Assembly (NCBI GenBank): GCA_902595145.1
Contig: CACJOU010000002.1
Location: forward strand, 1 to 64,000
From: an uncultured SAR116 cluster alpha proteobacterium
GTDB lineage: Bacteria > Pseudomonadota > Alphaproteobacteria > Puniceispirillales > Marisalimonadaceae
Direction of reading: 5' to 3'
Length of the DNA: 64,000 bases
Of the stretch, positions 41,770 to 52,228 are shown one piece after another (the stretch's first letter is position 1; each line of letters starts with the position of its first letter). Position numbers and translations under genes: made by a program. Below the pieces are notes generated by a model. The model saw nothing but the letters and a program-made list of their open reading frames with translations. It was not told where the DNA came from and searched no databases.

Positions 41770-42696
41770 ATGTTCAATTTGGGAAAAATAGACTTAAAAT
41801 CAGGTTTTGTAAATTTGGTTGGAATTCCTAACTCAGGTAAATCTACTCTTATAAATAAACTAGTAGGCAGAAAAATTTCTATAGTATCTCATAAAGTACA
41901 AACTACTAGATTTTGTGTAAGAGGAATACGTAATTATCATTTATCTAGTAAATTGAAATCGCAAATAATTTTTGTTGATACACCTGGAATTTTTTTGCCA
42001 AAAAGAAGGCTTGAGAAAGCTATGGTAACTGCTGCATGGTCAGAGCTAAATTTAACCGATAAAGTGGTTTTTATTCATGATGTTTTAAAAAAAATAGACA
42101 ATGAAACTAAAGCAATAATTGAAAAAATTTTTGAAAAAAAATCTGATGTAATTTTAGTTTTAAATAAAATTGATTTGTTACCAAAAGAAGATCTTCTTAA
42201 AAAAATTTCTGAAATTAAAAATTTATATAACTTTGAAGAAACATTTTTGATTTCAGCAAAAAATGGAAGTGGTTGTAACAAGTTTATAGAATATTTGGCA
42301 AAAAAAATGCCACCACACTCTTTTTTTTATGATGAAAATACTATTTCAGATTTACCTCAATCTATTTTAGCTTCTGAAATCACAAGGGAAAAGTTGTTTA
42401 AAAATCTCAATCAAGAATTACCATATAATATAACGGTTGAAACAGAAAAATGGGTAATAAATACTGATGAAAGTTTAAATATCCAGCAGACAATATACAT
42501 TAATAAACAAAGCTACAAACCTATAATATTAGGAAAACAAGGTCAAAATATTAAAAGAATTGGTACTTTGGCTCGTAAAGAACTTGAAAATTTATTAGAT
42601 TGTAAAATTCATTTATTTTTGCATATTAAATACAAAAGAAATTGGATGGATGATCCAACCAAATACTCGTCTATTGGCTTGAATTATAATGCCTGA
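41770..42696 (+). CDS. era: GTPase Era
   Basis: 308 residues. G1 GIPNSGKSTL, G2 VQTTRFCVRGI, G3 DTPGIFLPKRRLE, G4 NKIDLL, then a C-terminal KH domain (VETEKWVINTDE, IILGKQGQNIKRIG, LFLHIKYKRNW). It helps mature the 30S subunit by binding the 16S rRNA 3' end. AGAGG precedes the ATG. Overlaps recO by eight bases. Confidence 0.96.
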   Translation: MFNLGKIDLKSGFVNLVGIPNSGKSTLINKLVGRKISIVSHKVQTTRFCVRGIRNYHLSSKLKSQIIFVDTPGIFLPKRRLEKAMVTAAWSELNLTDKVVFIHDVLKKIDNETKAIIEKIFEKKSDVILVLNKIDLLPKEDLLKKISEIKNLYNFEETFLISAKNGSGCNKFIEYLAKKMPPHSFFYDENTISDLPQSILASEITREKLFKNLNQELPYNITVETEKWVINTDESLNIQQTIYINKQSYKPIILGKQGQNIKRIGTLARKELENLLDCKIHLFLHIKYKRNWMDDPTKYSSIGLNYNA

Positions 42697-43447
42697 ATGG
42701 AATGATGTTGGGATAATATTATCTGCAAAAAAATATGGTGAAAAAGGTCTTATAGTTAATATTTTGACAGAGTCGCATGGACGTTATTTAGGTTGGATTA
42801 ATAATTATAAAACGAAAAATTTTTTATCTAATATTCAACCTGGTAATCTAGTTAAAGTTTTTTGGAAATCCAGATTAATTGAACAAATGGGAAACTTTAA
42901 AATTGAACTAATTTCTTCAATTTCAGGAAAGATTTTTGATGAAAAACTTAAATTACAAGCTTTAATATCATTATGTTCTTTGTTAGAAAAATTTTTACCT
43001 GAAAGGCAAAGTTATTCTGAGATTTTTAATGCAACTAAGGCTTTCTTAAACGTTTTAGTAATTAATAATGAACTTGATGATAAACAATGGATAAAAGGGT
43101 ATTTGAAATGGGAAATTGGATTATTATCCTCAATAGGTTTTTCTTTAGATTTAGAAAAATGCGCTGTAACGGGACAAAAAAATAATTTGTATTATGTAAG
43201 CCCAAAAACTGGGAAAGCAGTATCCAAACAAGGTGCTGGAAAATTTGCTCCTAAACTTTTAAAATTGCCAATGTTTTTAGGAGGTGCAGAAGACATTCTA
43301 TCAAGTCTTAATGAAGAAATTATTATGGGGTTAAACATAACAACTTATTTCTTCAAAAATAAATTATTATCATCTATTAATGACACTAGACTAATGAATT
43401 TACCAAAACCTAGAGATAGATTAGAAAATATGATTAAAAAACTATAA
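42689..43447 (+). CDS. recO: DNA repair protein RecO
   Basis: 252 residues. The N-terminal OB fold ([22 protein letters not shown], shown in part) and [13 protein letters not shown], then a helical domain with [18 protein letters not shown] and [20 protein letters not shown] (the zinc-site region, mostly without the Cys set), match the family. It loads RecA at gaps with RecR. Starts inside era. Confidence 0.93.
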   Translation: MPEWNDVGIILSAKKYGEKGLIVNILTESHGRYLGWINNYKTKNFLSNIQPGNLVKVFWKSRLIEQMGNFKIELISSISGKIFDEKLKLQALISLCSLLEKFLPERQSYSEIFNATKAFLNVLVINNELDDKQWIKGYLKWEIGLLSSIGFSLDLEKCAVTGQKNNLYYVSPKTGKAVSKQGAGKFAPKLLKLPMFLGGAEDILSSLNEEIIMGLNITTYFFKNKLLSSINDTRLMNLPKPRDRLENMIKKL

Positions 43448-43463
43448 TTATAGAGAGTTATTT

Positions 43464-45680
43464 ATGGAAAATGAAGATTTACAAAATGAAAATATAAGCC
43501 TTACCTCGTTTTCACAAGCAATCTCTGAGCGATATCTTGCTTATGCATTATCAACAATAACATCAAGATCTTTGCCAGACGTAAGAGATGGTTTAAAGCC
43601 AGTTCATAGAAGAGTTTTGTTTGCAATGATGCAATTAAAACTTAATCATAACGTATCATTTAAAAAGTCTGCTCGTGTAGTAGGTGATGTAATGGGAAAA
43701 TTCCATCCTCATGGGGATGCTGCAATTTATGAATCGATGGTACGAATGGCCCAAGATTTTGCATTGAGATATCCTTTAGTTGATGGTCAGGGTAATTTTG
43801 GTAATATCGATGGGGATAATGCGGCAGCCATGAGATATACTGAGGCAAGGATGTCTAAGGCTGCAGAATTATTATTAGCTGATATTGATAAGGATACAGT
43901 AGATTTTAGAGTTACTTATGATGACGAAGGAAAAGAACCTGTTGTATTACCTTCAGCTTTTCCTAATTTATTGGCTAATGGGTCGCAAGGTATTGCGGTT
44001 GGTATGGCAACTTCAATTCCTCCCCATAATATATACGAATTAATCGACGCTCTTCTTCATTTAATCAAATTTCCAAATGCTTCTGATACTACTATTTCTA
44101 ATTTTGTAAAAGGACCAGATTTTCCAACTGGAGGTATTTTAGTTGAACCAAAATCATCAATTGAAAACTCTTATAAAAATGGAAAAGGTAGTTTTAGATT
44201 GAGAGCTAGATGGAATATTGAAAATATAAAAGGCGGACAATGGAAAATAATTATAAGTGAAATTCCATACCAAGTTCAAAAAAGTAGATTATTAGAAAAA
44301 ATTTCTGAGTTGATGGATAATAAATCTCTTCCAATGCTTTCTGATATAAGAGATGAAAGTGCAGAAAATGTTAGAATAGTTATTGAGCCAAAAAGTCGAA
44401 ATTTGTCATCTGAAATGATTATGGAAACACTTTTTAAAAAAACCGACTTAGAGGTTAGAGTTTCTCTTAATTTAAATGTAATTGATGATAAAAATATACC
44501 TGGTGTAAAATCTCTTAAAGATGCACTAAAATCTTGGTTAGATCATAGGCAAATAATTCTTCAGAGAAAAAGTAAATATAGATTAAATCAAATTGAAAAT
44601 AGAATTAATATTTTAAATGGTTATATAATTGTATATTTAAACATTGATAAAGTTATCGAAATTATAAGAGAAGAAGATAATCCCAAGGAAGTTTTAATAT
44701 CATATTTTAAAATAAACGAAATTCAGGCTAATGCTATTTTAGATATGCGTTTACGTTCACTTAGAAAGTTAGAAGAAATTGAACTAAGAAATGAACTCAG
44801 TAAATTAGAAAATGAACGTAATAATCTTAATGAGATTTTGAATAACATTGATGCACAATGGAAAGAAATTTATTCAGACATAAAAAATCTAAAGAAAGAT
44901 TTTCAAGATATTTCATCTAGAAAAACAGAAATCAGTGACTTGCCTTTAGTTGAAGAATTTGATGAAGATCAATTTGTAACTAAAGAGCCAATAACAATAA
45001 TATTATCTGATCAAGGTTGGATCAGAACTCAAAAAAATCATTTAAATAACGATGTTGAACTTAAATATAGGGAAGGCGATAAAGAAAAATTTAAGATACA
45101 TGCCTTTACTACTGATAAGATAATTTTCTTTGCAGACAATGGAAGATTTTTTTGTGTTTCTGCAAACAAACTTCCATCTGGAAGAGGTTTTGGAGAGCCT
45201 ATATCTCTTACTATAGATCTCAAAACAGAAAATAAAATTATATCTTGTTTTCCATTTTTTGAAGGAAATATTGTTTTAGCGCTTGAATCAGGTCATGGGT
45301 TTAAAATTAACACTTCTAATATTGTTGCACAGACAAAATCTGGAAAACAAATTTTAAATTCTAAAGGTGATAATAAAGCAAAAGTATGTAAAAAAATCGA
45401 AGGAGATACTATTGCTATTGTTGGAAATAATAGGAAATTATTAATGTATTCAATAGATGAAGTTCCAGAATTAAATAAAGGAAAGGGTGTAATTTTTCAA
45501 AGATATAAAGATGCTTCTTTGTCTGACATTACTACATTTAATAAAGAAGATGGATTAACTTGGAAAATGAATGGTGGACGTCAGAGAACAGAAAAAGATC
45601 TGCTAACGTGGCAAGGTAAAAGAGGAGGTGCTGGAAGGATGGTGCCCAATGGATTTCCAAGACCACCTATTTTTGATTAG
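43464..45680 (+). CDS. parC: DNA topoisomerase IV subunit A
   Basis: 738 residues. [38 protein letters not shown] (quinolone-region block) and [12 protein letters not shown] with the DNA-breaking Tyr are in the N-terminal half; the coiled gate follows. The C-terminal beta-propeller is short and ends in [17 protein letters not shown], a ParC rather than GyrA end. It decatenates chromosomes with ParE, which is not in the window. The 173 bases after it hold no gene. Confidence 0.95.
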   Translation: MENEDLQNENISLTSFSQAISERYLAYALSTITSRSLPDVRDGLKPVHRRVLFAMMQLKLNHNVSFKKSARVVGDVMGKFHPHGDAAIYESMVRMAQDFALRYPLVDGQGNFGNIDGDNAAAMRYTEARMSKAAELLLADIDKDTVDFRVTYDDEGKEPVVLPSAFPNLLANGSQGIAVGMATSIPPHNIYELIDALLHLIKFPNASDTTISNFVKGPDFPTGGILVEPKSSIENSYKNGKGSFRLRARWNIENIKGGQWKIIISEIPYQVQKSRLLEKISELMDNKSLPMLSDIRDESAENVRIVIEPKSRNLSSEMIMETLFKKTDLEVRVSLNLNVIDDKNIPGVKSLKDALKSWLDHRQIILQRKSKYRLNQIENRINILNGYIIVYLNIDKVIEIIREEDNPKEVLISYFKINEIQANAILDMRLRSLRKLEEIELRNELSKLENERNNLNEILNNIDAQWKEIYSDIKNLKKDFQDISSRKTEISDLPLVEEFDEDQFVTKEPITIILSDQGWIRTQKNHLNNDVELKYREGDKEKFKIHAFTTDKIIFFADNGRFFCVSANKLPSGRGFGEPISLTIDLKTENKIISCFPFFEGNIVLALESGHGFKINTSNIVAQTKSGKQILNSKGDNKAKVCKKIEGDTIAIVGNNRKLLMYSIDEVPELNKGKGVIFQRYKDASLSDITTFNKEDGLTWKMNGGRQRTEKDLLTWQGKRGGAGRMVPNGFPRPPIFD

Positions 45681-45853
45681 AATTTAGTTACATGTATTAT
45701 GTTAAATTATAATTTGATCAATCTTTATGCAGTTTTTCTTAAGCAAATTTATTTTTAAATATTTTAACAAATATCTTTAATTACATTTAAATTTGTGTAG
45801 TAATTAAATAACTAAATCTTAATTAAAATTTAAAACTATATGGAGGACGTTCA

Positions 45854-46954
45854 ATGAAACGTAGAGAATTTATTAGTAAAGCAGGTGTTGGAGTTGTAGC
45901 AGGTGTTGCTGGAGCTTCTTCATTATCAGCTCCTGCTCTAGCAGGAGGTCACAAAGAGATTAACATTGTATCAACTTGGCCAAGAGATTTTCCAGGTTTA
46001 GGATTGTCTGCACAAAGATTGTCAGCAAGAATTACCGAATTATCAAAAGGTAAATTAAAGGTCAATTATTTCGCTGCAGGTGAAAAAGTTGGAGCATTTG
46101 ACGTTTTTGATGAAGTCGCATCTGGAAACTCAGAAGCTTATATCGCTGCGGATTATTATTGGAAAGGCAAACATCCTGGCTTCGCTTATTTTACAGCGGT
46201 ACCTTTCGGGATGACTACTGTTGAATGGAATGCTTGGATAAAGTTTGGAGGTGGACAGCAGCTTTGGGATAAAATGTCAGGTGAGTTTGGTCTTAAAGCA
46301 CTTCCGTGTGGTGGAACTGGCACACAAGCTGGTGGATGGTTTAATAAAGAAATTAACTCAAGTGAAGATCTAAAAGGTCTAAAAATGAGAATTCCTGGAT
46401 TAGGTGGTACTGTAATGTCAAAATTAGGTGCTTCTCCAGTTTCACTTCCAGGTGGACAAATCTATGAAAACTTAGTTTCTGGCTCAATCGATGCTACAGA
46501 GTGGGTTGGACCTTACAATGACTATTTCATGAAATTTTATGAAGCTGCTAAATATTATTACACAGGTGGTATGCATGAACCAGGTTCATGTCTCGCTTTA
46601 GCATTCAATGCAAGTTTCTGGGGTAAGTTAACAGATAACGAAAAAGCGCTTATTACTGCAGCGTCTATGGAAGAGCATGCAGCTCAATATGAAGAAACCT
46701 GTGCCAAAAATGGTGAGTATCTTGCTAAACTTATAAATGAACACGGTACTAAGGTAAAATCATTTAATGATGATGTTTGGGATTCATTTGGAGAGGCTGC
46801 AGCAGAAGTTTTTGAAGAAACAAGAAATCATTCTGCATTAGCCAAAGAAATAGATGATGCTTATCAAGCATTTTTAAAAGAATGTGGAAGTATGATGGCC
46901 AAGTTTGAAATATCATATGTTAATCAAAGAAATAGAGTCTTAGGACTTTCATAA
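45854..46954 (+). CDS. TRAP transporter substrate-binding protein (DctP family), Tat-exported
   Basis: 366 residues. The N-terminus KRREFISKAGVGVVAG is a twin-arginine signal, cut after APALAGG. Mature blocks: FTAVPFGMTTVEWNAW, GGGQQLWD, GGWFNKEINSSEDLKGLKMRIPG (split here in two), DATEWVGPYND and GGMHEPGS. This pattern is that of the TakP/2-oxo-acid and related TRAP binding proteins. It captures a carboxylate, probably a 2-keto acid (inference). GGAGG lies seven bases before the ATG. Confidence 0.9.
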   Translation: MKRREFISKAGVGVVAGVAGASSLSAPALAGGHKEINIVSTWPRDFPGLGLSAQRLSARITELSKGKLKVNYFAAGEKVGAFDVFDEVASGNSEAYIAADYYWKGKHPGFAYFTAVPFGMTTVEWNAWIKFGGGQQLWDKMSGEFGLKALPCGGTGTQAGGWFNKEINSSEDLKGLKMRIPGLGGTVMSKLGASPVSLPGGQIYENLVSGSIDATEWVGPYNDYFMKFYEAAKYYYTGGMHEPGSCLALAFNASFWGKLTDNEKALITAASMEEHAAQYEETCAKNGEYLAKLINEHGTKVKSFNDDVWDSFGEAAAEVFEETRNHSALAKEIDDAYQAFLKECGSMMAKFEISYVNQRNRVLGLS

Positions 46955-46965
46955 AAATATAAATT

Positions 46966-46987
46966 GAGGTCAGCTTTTGCTGACCTC
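46966..46987 (+). terminator. perfect 9 bp hairpin without T run, inside TRAP operon
   Basis: GAGGTCAGC (46966-46974), loop TTTT and GCTGACCTC (46979-46987). It is followed by TATTAAAAAAAATGG, an A run, not T. It probably limits or trims transcription between binding protein and permease genes. It ends 11 bases before the next start, where no ribosome site can be seen. Confidence 0.55.
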
Positions 46988-46998
46988 TATTAAAAAAA

Positions 46999-47964
46999 AT
47001 GGATAAAAATATTTACACTTATTACCGATTATTTGGATGGTCGATATTAGCAATTATATTTGCTTTTTTAATTGATAATGTATTAATGGTTGGCTTCGAT
47101 TTTCCTGGTATTTTATCTTTGACGGAAGAATTTACAATATTCTCATCCATTGAGTTAATCATCTATATATTTGCTTTATCTTTTGTCTTTTATCTAATTC
47201 CAAAATACAATAATTATTCTTTAAGAAATGACTCTAAATTTTTACATAATTTGAATATATACATTATACGTTCTTGTTTTTGGGTAATTTTTCTAATAGG
47301 TATAGTTGATATTTCTATTGCTTTTCTAAGAGTTGAAAAAATTTTTGATCTCTTCTTATCAAAAGAGATTACAGCTCAATTCACAAGACCTGTTTTTGTT
47401 GGTACTTATATTCATATACCATTAATAATAATTGGTTTTATTCTAGGCATATTCACTAGAACACTAGGTTTTCACTGGCTATCTCTCTTAATAGTTTTAA
47501 GTGAACTTGTAATAGTTATTACTAGATTTATTTTTTCATATGAGCAAACATTTATGGGTGATCTTGTTAGATATTGGTATGCAGGATTATTTTTATTTGC
47601 ATCAGCTTACACACTTTATGATGAGGGTCATGTTAGGGTTGATATTTTGTACCAAGGACTTAAAGATAGAACAAAAGGTCTAGTTAATTCAATTGGTTCA
47701 ATAACTTTGGGTGTATCAACTTCATTAACAATTATTTTTATTGGATTTAATGGGAAACAATCAATTATTAATAGTCCAGTATTAAATTTTGAAATAACTC
47801 AACAAGGAAGTGTTGGCATGTTTATTAAATATCATCTCGCTATGTTTTTAGGTATTTTTGGTTTAACAATGCTAATTCAATTTATAAGTTATTTTTTTGA
47901 ATCTCTAGCTGATTATCATGGAGAAAAAGGCAAACGAATTATAGAAGATCAGTTGGGGCATTAA
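46999..47964 (+). CDS. TRAP transporter small permease (DctQ), extended
   Basis: 321 residues with about eight membrane helices, twice the usual four. The family part is the C-terminal half: WYAGLFLFASAYTLYDEGHVRVDILY carries the typical HVRVD motif (shown split). The N-terminal 150 residues add four helices of unknown use. It pairs with the large permease that starts three bases after its stop. Confidence 0.85.
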   Translation: MDKNIYTYYRLFGWSILAIIFAFLIDNVLMVGFDFPGILSLTEEFTIFSSIELIIYIFALSFVFYLIPKYNNYSLRNDSKFLHNLNIYIIRSCFWVIFLIGIVDISIAFLRVEKIFDLFLSKEITAQFTRPVFVGTYIHIPLIIIGFILGIFTRTLGFHWLSLLIVLSELVIVITRFIFSYEQTFMGDLVRYWYAGLFLFASAYTLYDEGHVRVDILYQGLKDRTKGLVNSIGSITLGVSTSLTIIFIGFNGKQSIINSPVLNFEITQQGSVGMFIKYHLAMFLGIFGLTMLIQFISYFFESLADYHGEKGKRIIEDQLGH

Positions 47965-47967
47965 TAG

Positions 47968-50622
47968 ATGGAATTATTATTTTTAGCATTATTAATAATT
48001 TTAATGGCCATTTCTCTTGGTTCAGGTTTTCCAGTAGCTTTTGCTTTGCCTGGTTCAGCTATAATTTCAATAGGTGTTGCAGCTCTTTTCGGTTATCTAT
48101 TTGAAAATAACTCGGATGCATATTTTTATTCTGGTGGCCCATCAGAATGGTTATCTGCTGGAGTAACAAACCTCAGAGGTGTTTATTGGGAGGTTGAAAG
48201 AGATACACTGATAGCTATACCTCTATTTATTTTTATGGGCTTGATGCTGCAAAGGTCAAAAATTGCTGAAGATTTATTAGTAACTATGGCCCAACTTTTT
48301 GGGCCTGTTCGTGGTGGTTTAGGAATTTCTGTTGTTTTTGTTGGAGCATTACTAGCTGCTACGACTGGAATTGTTGGTGCAACAGTCGTTGCAATGGGAT
48401 TAATATCCTTGCCAGCTATGCTTAGAAATAAATACTCTGCACCCCTTGCTACTGGAACAATAGCCGCATCTGGAACCTTAGGACAAATCATTCCTCCATC
48501 AATTGTTTTAATTATTTTAGCCGATCAACTTGCAACAGCCTCAGACCAGGCAAGCACTATGAGAAAAGCTCTTTATAAAGAAGCTACAGGTCAAATATCA
48601 ATGCCTTCAGTATTTGATGTTGTGTCTACTAGCGCTGGAGAAATGTTTTTAGGAGCTTTTCTACCTGGTATTTTGCTTGTAGGCATATACATGCTTTTTA
48701 TTTTGGTACTAGCTTTTGTTTCACCAAAAAGTGCACCCTCAGTCCCATATGAGGGTAAAATGGATAAAAAATTCTGGCTAAATGTTATGTTAATATTAAT
48801 ACCTCCACTAACATTAATTATATTAGTATTAGGCTCAATTATTACTGGAATAGCTACTGTCAATCAGGCTGGAGCAATAGGGGCAGCTGGTGCTATTATT
48901 ATGGCTGGTTATAGACAAACAGAAGGGAAAAAATCCTCATTATATCCAGCTATATTAGTTTTAATAGCAATATTACTTTTGGCATATGCAGTGAGCAATT
49001 ATACTATGAATGTTAAACTTATTAATACTTTTGATGATAAAATAGGTATTTTCATAGGTGTTTTAGGTTCATTTATTTTATTATTATCTCTTGCATGGAG
49101 TTGTTGGAGACTATTTAAATTTAATAATACCATGCAGGGTGTTATGATGGAAACTGCTAAAACAACTTCTTTGGTTTTCATTATTTTACTTGGCGCAGCT
49201 ATGCTTACAGCAGCCTTTAGAGCTTTTGGAGGAGAAGAACTCGTAAAAGAATATTTAAACTCTTTGCCTGGTGGTTTTTGGTCAAAATTTGTTATTGTAA
49301 TGTTAGTGATTTTTATACTAGGTTTTTTTCTAGATTTTATTGAAATTGCAGTTGTTGTAGTACCAATTGTTGCCCCTATTTTACTTGCTGACCCATCCGC
49401 TAATATTACCGCTGTATGGTTAGGTGTTATGATAGGTCTAAATATTCAAACATCTTTTTTAACCCCTCCTTTTGGTTTTGCATTATTTTATTTAAGAGGT
49501 GTTGCATCAAAAGCTGTTAAGACTATCCAAATGTATAAAGGTGTAGTGCCGTTTATAACTCTCCAATTGATAGCCTTAGCTGTTGTGGGCTCATACCCTT
49601 TTTTAGTAAATTATTTACCAAATAGATTAAATTTTCTTTCAGAAACATCGCCTCCTCCTAAAAACCCAAAACTACAATTATGTACAGAAAAATATATGAA
49701 AAATAATGTATTAAATTCAAATAGTTTAACAAAAGTTTCACTTATAAATTTATCTAAAACTAATTTGTCTTCAATGCCTAAAAAATATAAGAATACTGTT
49801 ATTAAGTCCATTAATACTATTGAAAGTGGATTTTTGAACTTAGATAAAGCATTTGAAATTGAAACAAAAATACAAGATCAAGCAAAAGATTATTTACCAC
49901 TTCTTAGGATTGTAAGAAATAAAGAAAAAAATATCAGAGAACTTGAATTTTTAATTAAACAAAATGAAACCACGATTTCAAGGATTGAAAAAAATGATGA
50001 GCAAAAAATTTCTTTGTTAAAATCAGAAGTTAAAAAACTTAAAAATTTTATTCAAATTGAAAAGCGAGATTTACCTAAAAATTGGTCAGAAACCTATAAA
50101 AATTTTCAGAAATTAATAAAGGAAGAAAATTTAAATCGAATTAAATACAGGAGAGCAATGGATAATTCTTATGAAGAAATGACAATATTGCTTAACATCT
50201 TATTATCAAGAGATGAATTTTATGCATTTAGAGATGATTTTAAAAAATTTAGTAAAATATTAGAAACAAATGAGCCCAAAAATTTGTCCAAAGAAATAAA
50301 AGCGTTTTCAAAAAAAATTTCACGTTTACCTGATAATTCAAGAATCACATCCAAACTATCTAAGGTGTCTAGGAACTTAAAAAAGAAAAAAGTAAATTAT
50401 GAAAAAGTATTCAAAGATTTTAACAAATCTTTTGCAGAGTATGAAAAAAAATATAGTAATCTCGAAAAAATTGATAATAAAGTAGTCAAAGACTTATCAG
50501 TATTCCTAGATAATACAAAGTTTACAATAGGGTTAAGACAACAGCAAAAAATTCCAAGAGATATTGCCCTATTCTTGGCAGGTTGTAGATCTGATCATCG
50601 TGATTTGTCCTTATATTTTTAA
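47968..50622 (+). CDS. TRAP transporter large permease (DctM) with long coiled-coil tail
   Basis: 884 residues. Residues 1 to about 551 are a DctM subunit: SGFPVAFALPGSAI, IPLFIFMGLMLQRS, GALLAATTGIVGATV, SGTLGQIIPPSIVLII and FLTPPFGFALFYLRGV. The tail, about 552-884, has no membrane helix and is rich in Lys, Glu, Asn and Leu with long predicted helices, like a coiled coil; it ends IPRDIALFLAGCRSD. After the last helix the tail would lie in the cytoplasm or periplasm (not settled). A tail of this size is unusual for DctM. Confidence 0.88.
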   Translation: MELLFLALLIILMAISLGSGFPVAFALPGSAIISIGVAALFGYLFENNSDAYFYSGGPSEWLSAGVTNLRGVYWEVERDTLIAIPLFIFMGLMLQRSKIAEDLLVTMAQLFGPVRGGLGISVVFVGALLAATTGIVGATVVAMGLISLPAMLRNKYSAPLATGTIAASGTLGQIIPPSIVLIILADQLATASDQASTMRKALYKEATGQISMPSVFDVVSTSAGEMFLGAFLPGILLVGIYMLFILVLAFVSPKSAPSVPYEGKMDKKFWLNVMLILIPPLTLIILVLGSIITGIATVNQAGAIGAAGAIIMAGYRQTEGKKSSLYPAILVLIAILLLAYAVSNYTMNVKLINTFDDKIGIFIGVLGSFILLLSLAWSCWRLFKFNNTMQGVMMETAKTTSLVFIILLGAAMLTAAFRAFGGEELVKEYLNSLPGGFWSKFVIVMLVIFILGFFLDFIEIAVVVVPIVAPILLADPSANITAVWLGVMIGLNIQTSFLTPPFGFALFYLRGVASKAVKTIQMYKGVVPFITLQLIALAVVGSYPFLVNYLPNRLNFLSETSPPPKNPKLQLCTEKYMKNNVLNSNSLTKVSLINLSKTNLSSMPKKYKNTVIKSINTIESGFLNLDKAFEIETKIQDQAKDYLPLLRIVRNKEKNIRELEFLIKQNETTISRIEKNDEQKISLLKSEVKKLKNFIQIEKRDLPKNWSETYKNFQKLIKEENLNRIKYRRAMDNSYEEMTILLNILLSRDEFYAFRDDFKKFSKILETNEPKNLSKEIKAFSKKISRLPDNSRITSKLSKVSRNLKKKKVNYEKVFKDFNKSFAEYEKKYSNLEKIDNKVVKDLSVFLDNTKFTIGLRQQQKIPRDIALFLAGCRSDHRDLSLYF

Positions 50623-50633
50623 CAGAAATTATA

Positions 50634-52226
50634 ATGTTTTCTTCAAAACTTTCTTACAATTATATGATGATAGCTCCTCATCACTTAGCAGCAAAAACTG
50701 GTTCCGAAATATTAAAAGAAGGTGGTAATGCTATAGAAGCAATGATTGCGTCTGCGGCAATGATATCTGTTGTATACCCACACATGAATTCAATGGGTGG
50801 CGACAATTTTTGGTTAATTTCTGACAAAAATAAAAATGTTCACGCAATTGATTCTTGTGGGCCAGCAGCTAATAATGCAAATATAGAATTTTATAAAAAT
50901 CAAGGCTTTAGCTCTATTCCTTCACGTGGACCTTTGTCAGCCTTAACTATTCCTGGCGCCGTCGCAGGTTGGAAACTTGCATATGATTTTAGTGTTAAAA
51001 ATTTAGGGGGTAAAATTCCAATTAGTAGACTTTTGTTTGATGCGGAACAAGTTGCTAAAGAAGGTATTGCTGTAACTAACACTTTAAGAAATAATTTAAA
51101 ATCTAAATTAAATAAGCTTGTAGATGTTGTAGGTTTCAAAGATGTTTATTTAAAAAATGGCAAAATTCCAAATGTTGGAGATAAATTAATTATTCCAAAA
51201 TTGTCGAATACTTTTTCTTTACTTATTAAAAATGGATTAGAAGACTTCTATTCAGGGGATGTTTTTAGTAAAATCATTTCTGACTTAAATATTTTAGGAT
51301 CTCCATTAAATTCAGATGATTTTAAAAACTACAAAGCAACTTTTGTAGAACCTTTAGAATTAAAAATTAAAGATGCTAAATTATTTAATTTGCCACCACC
51401 TACTCAAGGATTAGCATCTATATTAATTTTAGGATTGCTAGACGAATTATCAATTACTTGCAAAAATGATGTTGAACTAATCCATAATATTGTTGAGATA
51501 ACAAAAGTAGTTTTTAAGATAAGAGATAAACACATATCTGATCCGAGATATATGAGCGTTCATGTAAGTAAATTTCTAACTAAAGATTTTATAAAAAATT
51601 TAGCTAAAGAAATTAATTTTGAAAAAGCTACACCATGGCCTTCTTCTTCTCCAGGTGGTGATACAGTTTGGTTAGGTGCCACAGATTCATATGGAAATAC
51701 TGTAAGTTTTATACAGAGTATTTATTGGGAGTTTGGTTCAGGTTTAGTCTTGCCTAATACTGGCATAACAATGCAAAATAGAGGTGTTAGTTTTTCTCTT
51801 GACCTTAAAAATCATAATCATTTGTTACCTGGCAGAAAACCATTTCATACAATTCAACCTGCTTTAGCTCATTTTGATGACGGAAGGGTAATGTCATATG
51901 GGACTATGGGTGGAGAAGGACAACCACAGACACAGGCTGCAATTTTTTATAGATATAATGTACAAAATTTAAATCTACAAAACTCTATTAACGAACCAAG
52001 ATGGCTACTTGGTAAAACATGGGGTGAGGAAACGACATCATTAAAAATTGAAGAACGTTTTTCTGCCGATACTTTTGATAAATTAAAATCTATGGGTCAT
52101 ATCGTTGAAAAGGTAGGAGCATATGAAGAAATAATGGGTCATGCAGGTGCTTTAGTGTGTTATCCTAATGGTCTAAAAGAAGGGGGCTATGATTTAAGAA
52201 GCGATGGCTTAGCTATTGGCGGATAA
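50634..52226 (+). CDS. gamma-glutamyltransferase family protein
   Basis: 530 residues, Ntn-hydrolase type that cuts itself. AAKTGSEILKEGGNAIEAMIASA, MNSMGGDNFW and SALTIPGAVAGW are in the large part; GGDTVWLGATDSYGN holds the catalytic Thr that becomes the new N-terminus; GKPF-type block GRKPFHTIQPAL and GTMGGEGQPQTQAA follow. No export signal, so cytosolic. It splits gamma-glutamyl compounds or a related amide. Twelve bases after the TRAP operon and probably part of it. Confidence 0.9.
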   Translation: MFSSKLSYNYMMIAPHHLAAKTGSEILKEGGNAIEAMIASAAMISVVYPHMNSMGGDNFWLISDKNKNVHAIDSCGPAANNANIEFYKNQGFSSIPSRGPLSALTIPGAVAGWKLAYDFSVKNLGGKIPISRLLFDAEQVAKEGIAVTNTLRNNLKSKLNKLVDVVGFKDVYLKNGKIPNVGDKLIIPKLSNTFSLLIKNGLEDFYSGDVFSKIISDLNILGSPLNSDDFKNYKATFVEPLELKIKDAKLFNLPPPTQGLASILILGLLDELSITCKNDVELIHNIVEITKVVFKIRDKHISDPRYMSVHVSKFLTKDFIKNLAKEINFEKATPWPSSSPGGDTVWLGATDSYGNTVSFIQSIYWEFGSGLVLPNTGITMQNRGVSFSLDLKNHNHLLPGRKPFHTIQPALAHFDDGRVMSYGTMGGEGQPQTQAAIFYRYNVQNLNLQNSINEPRWLLGKTWGEETTSLKIEERFSADTFDKLKSMGHIVEKVGAYEEIMGHAGALVCYPNGLKEGGYDLRSDGLAIGG

Positions 52227-52228
52227 AG

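Noticed and set aside
43660-43848. Antisense frames inside parC and other core genes
   Set aside because: They follow from codon bias of the real genes, lack ribosome sites and have no recognisable domains.
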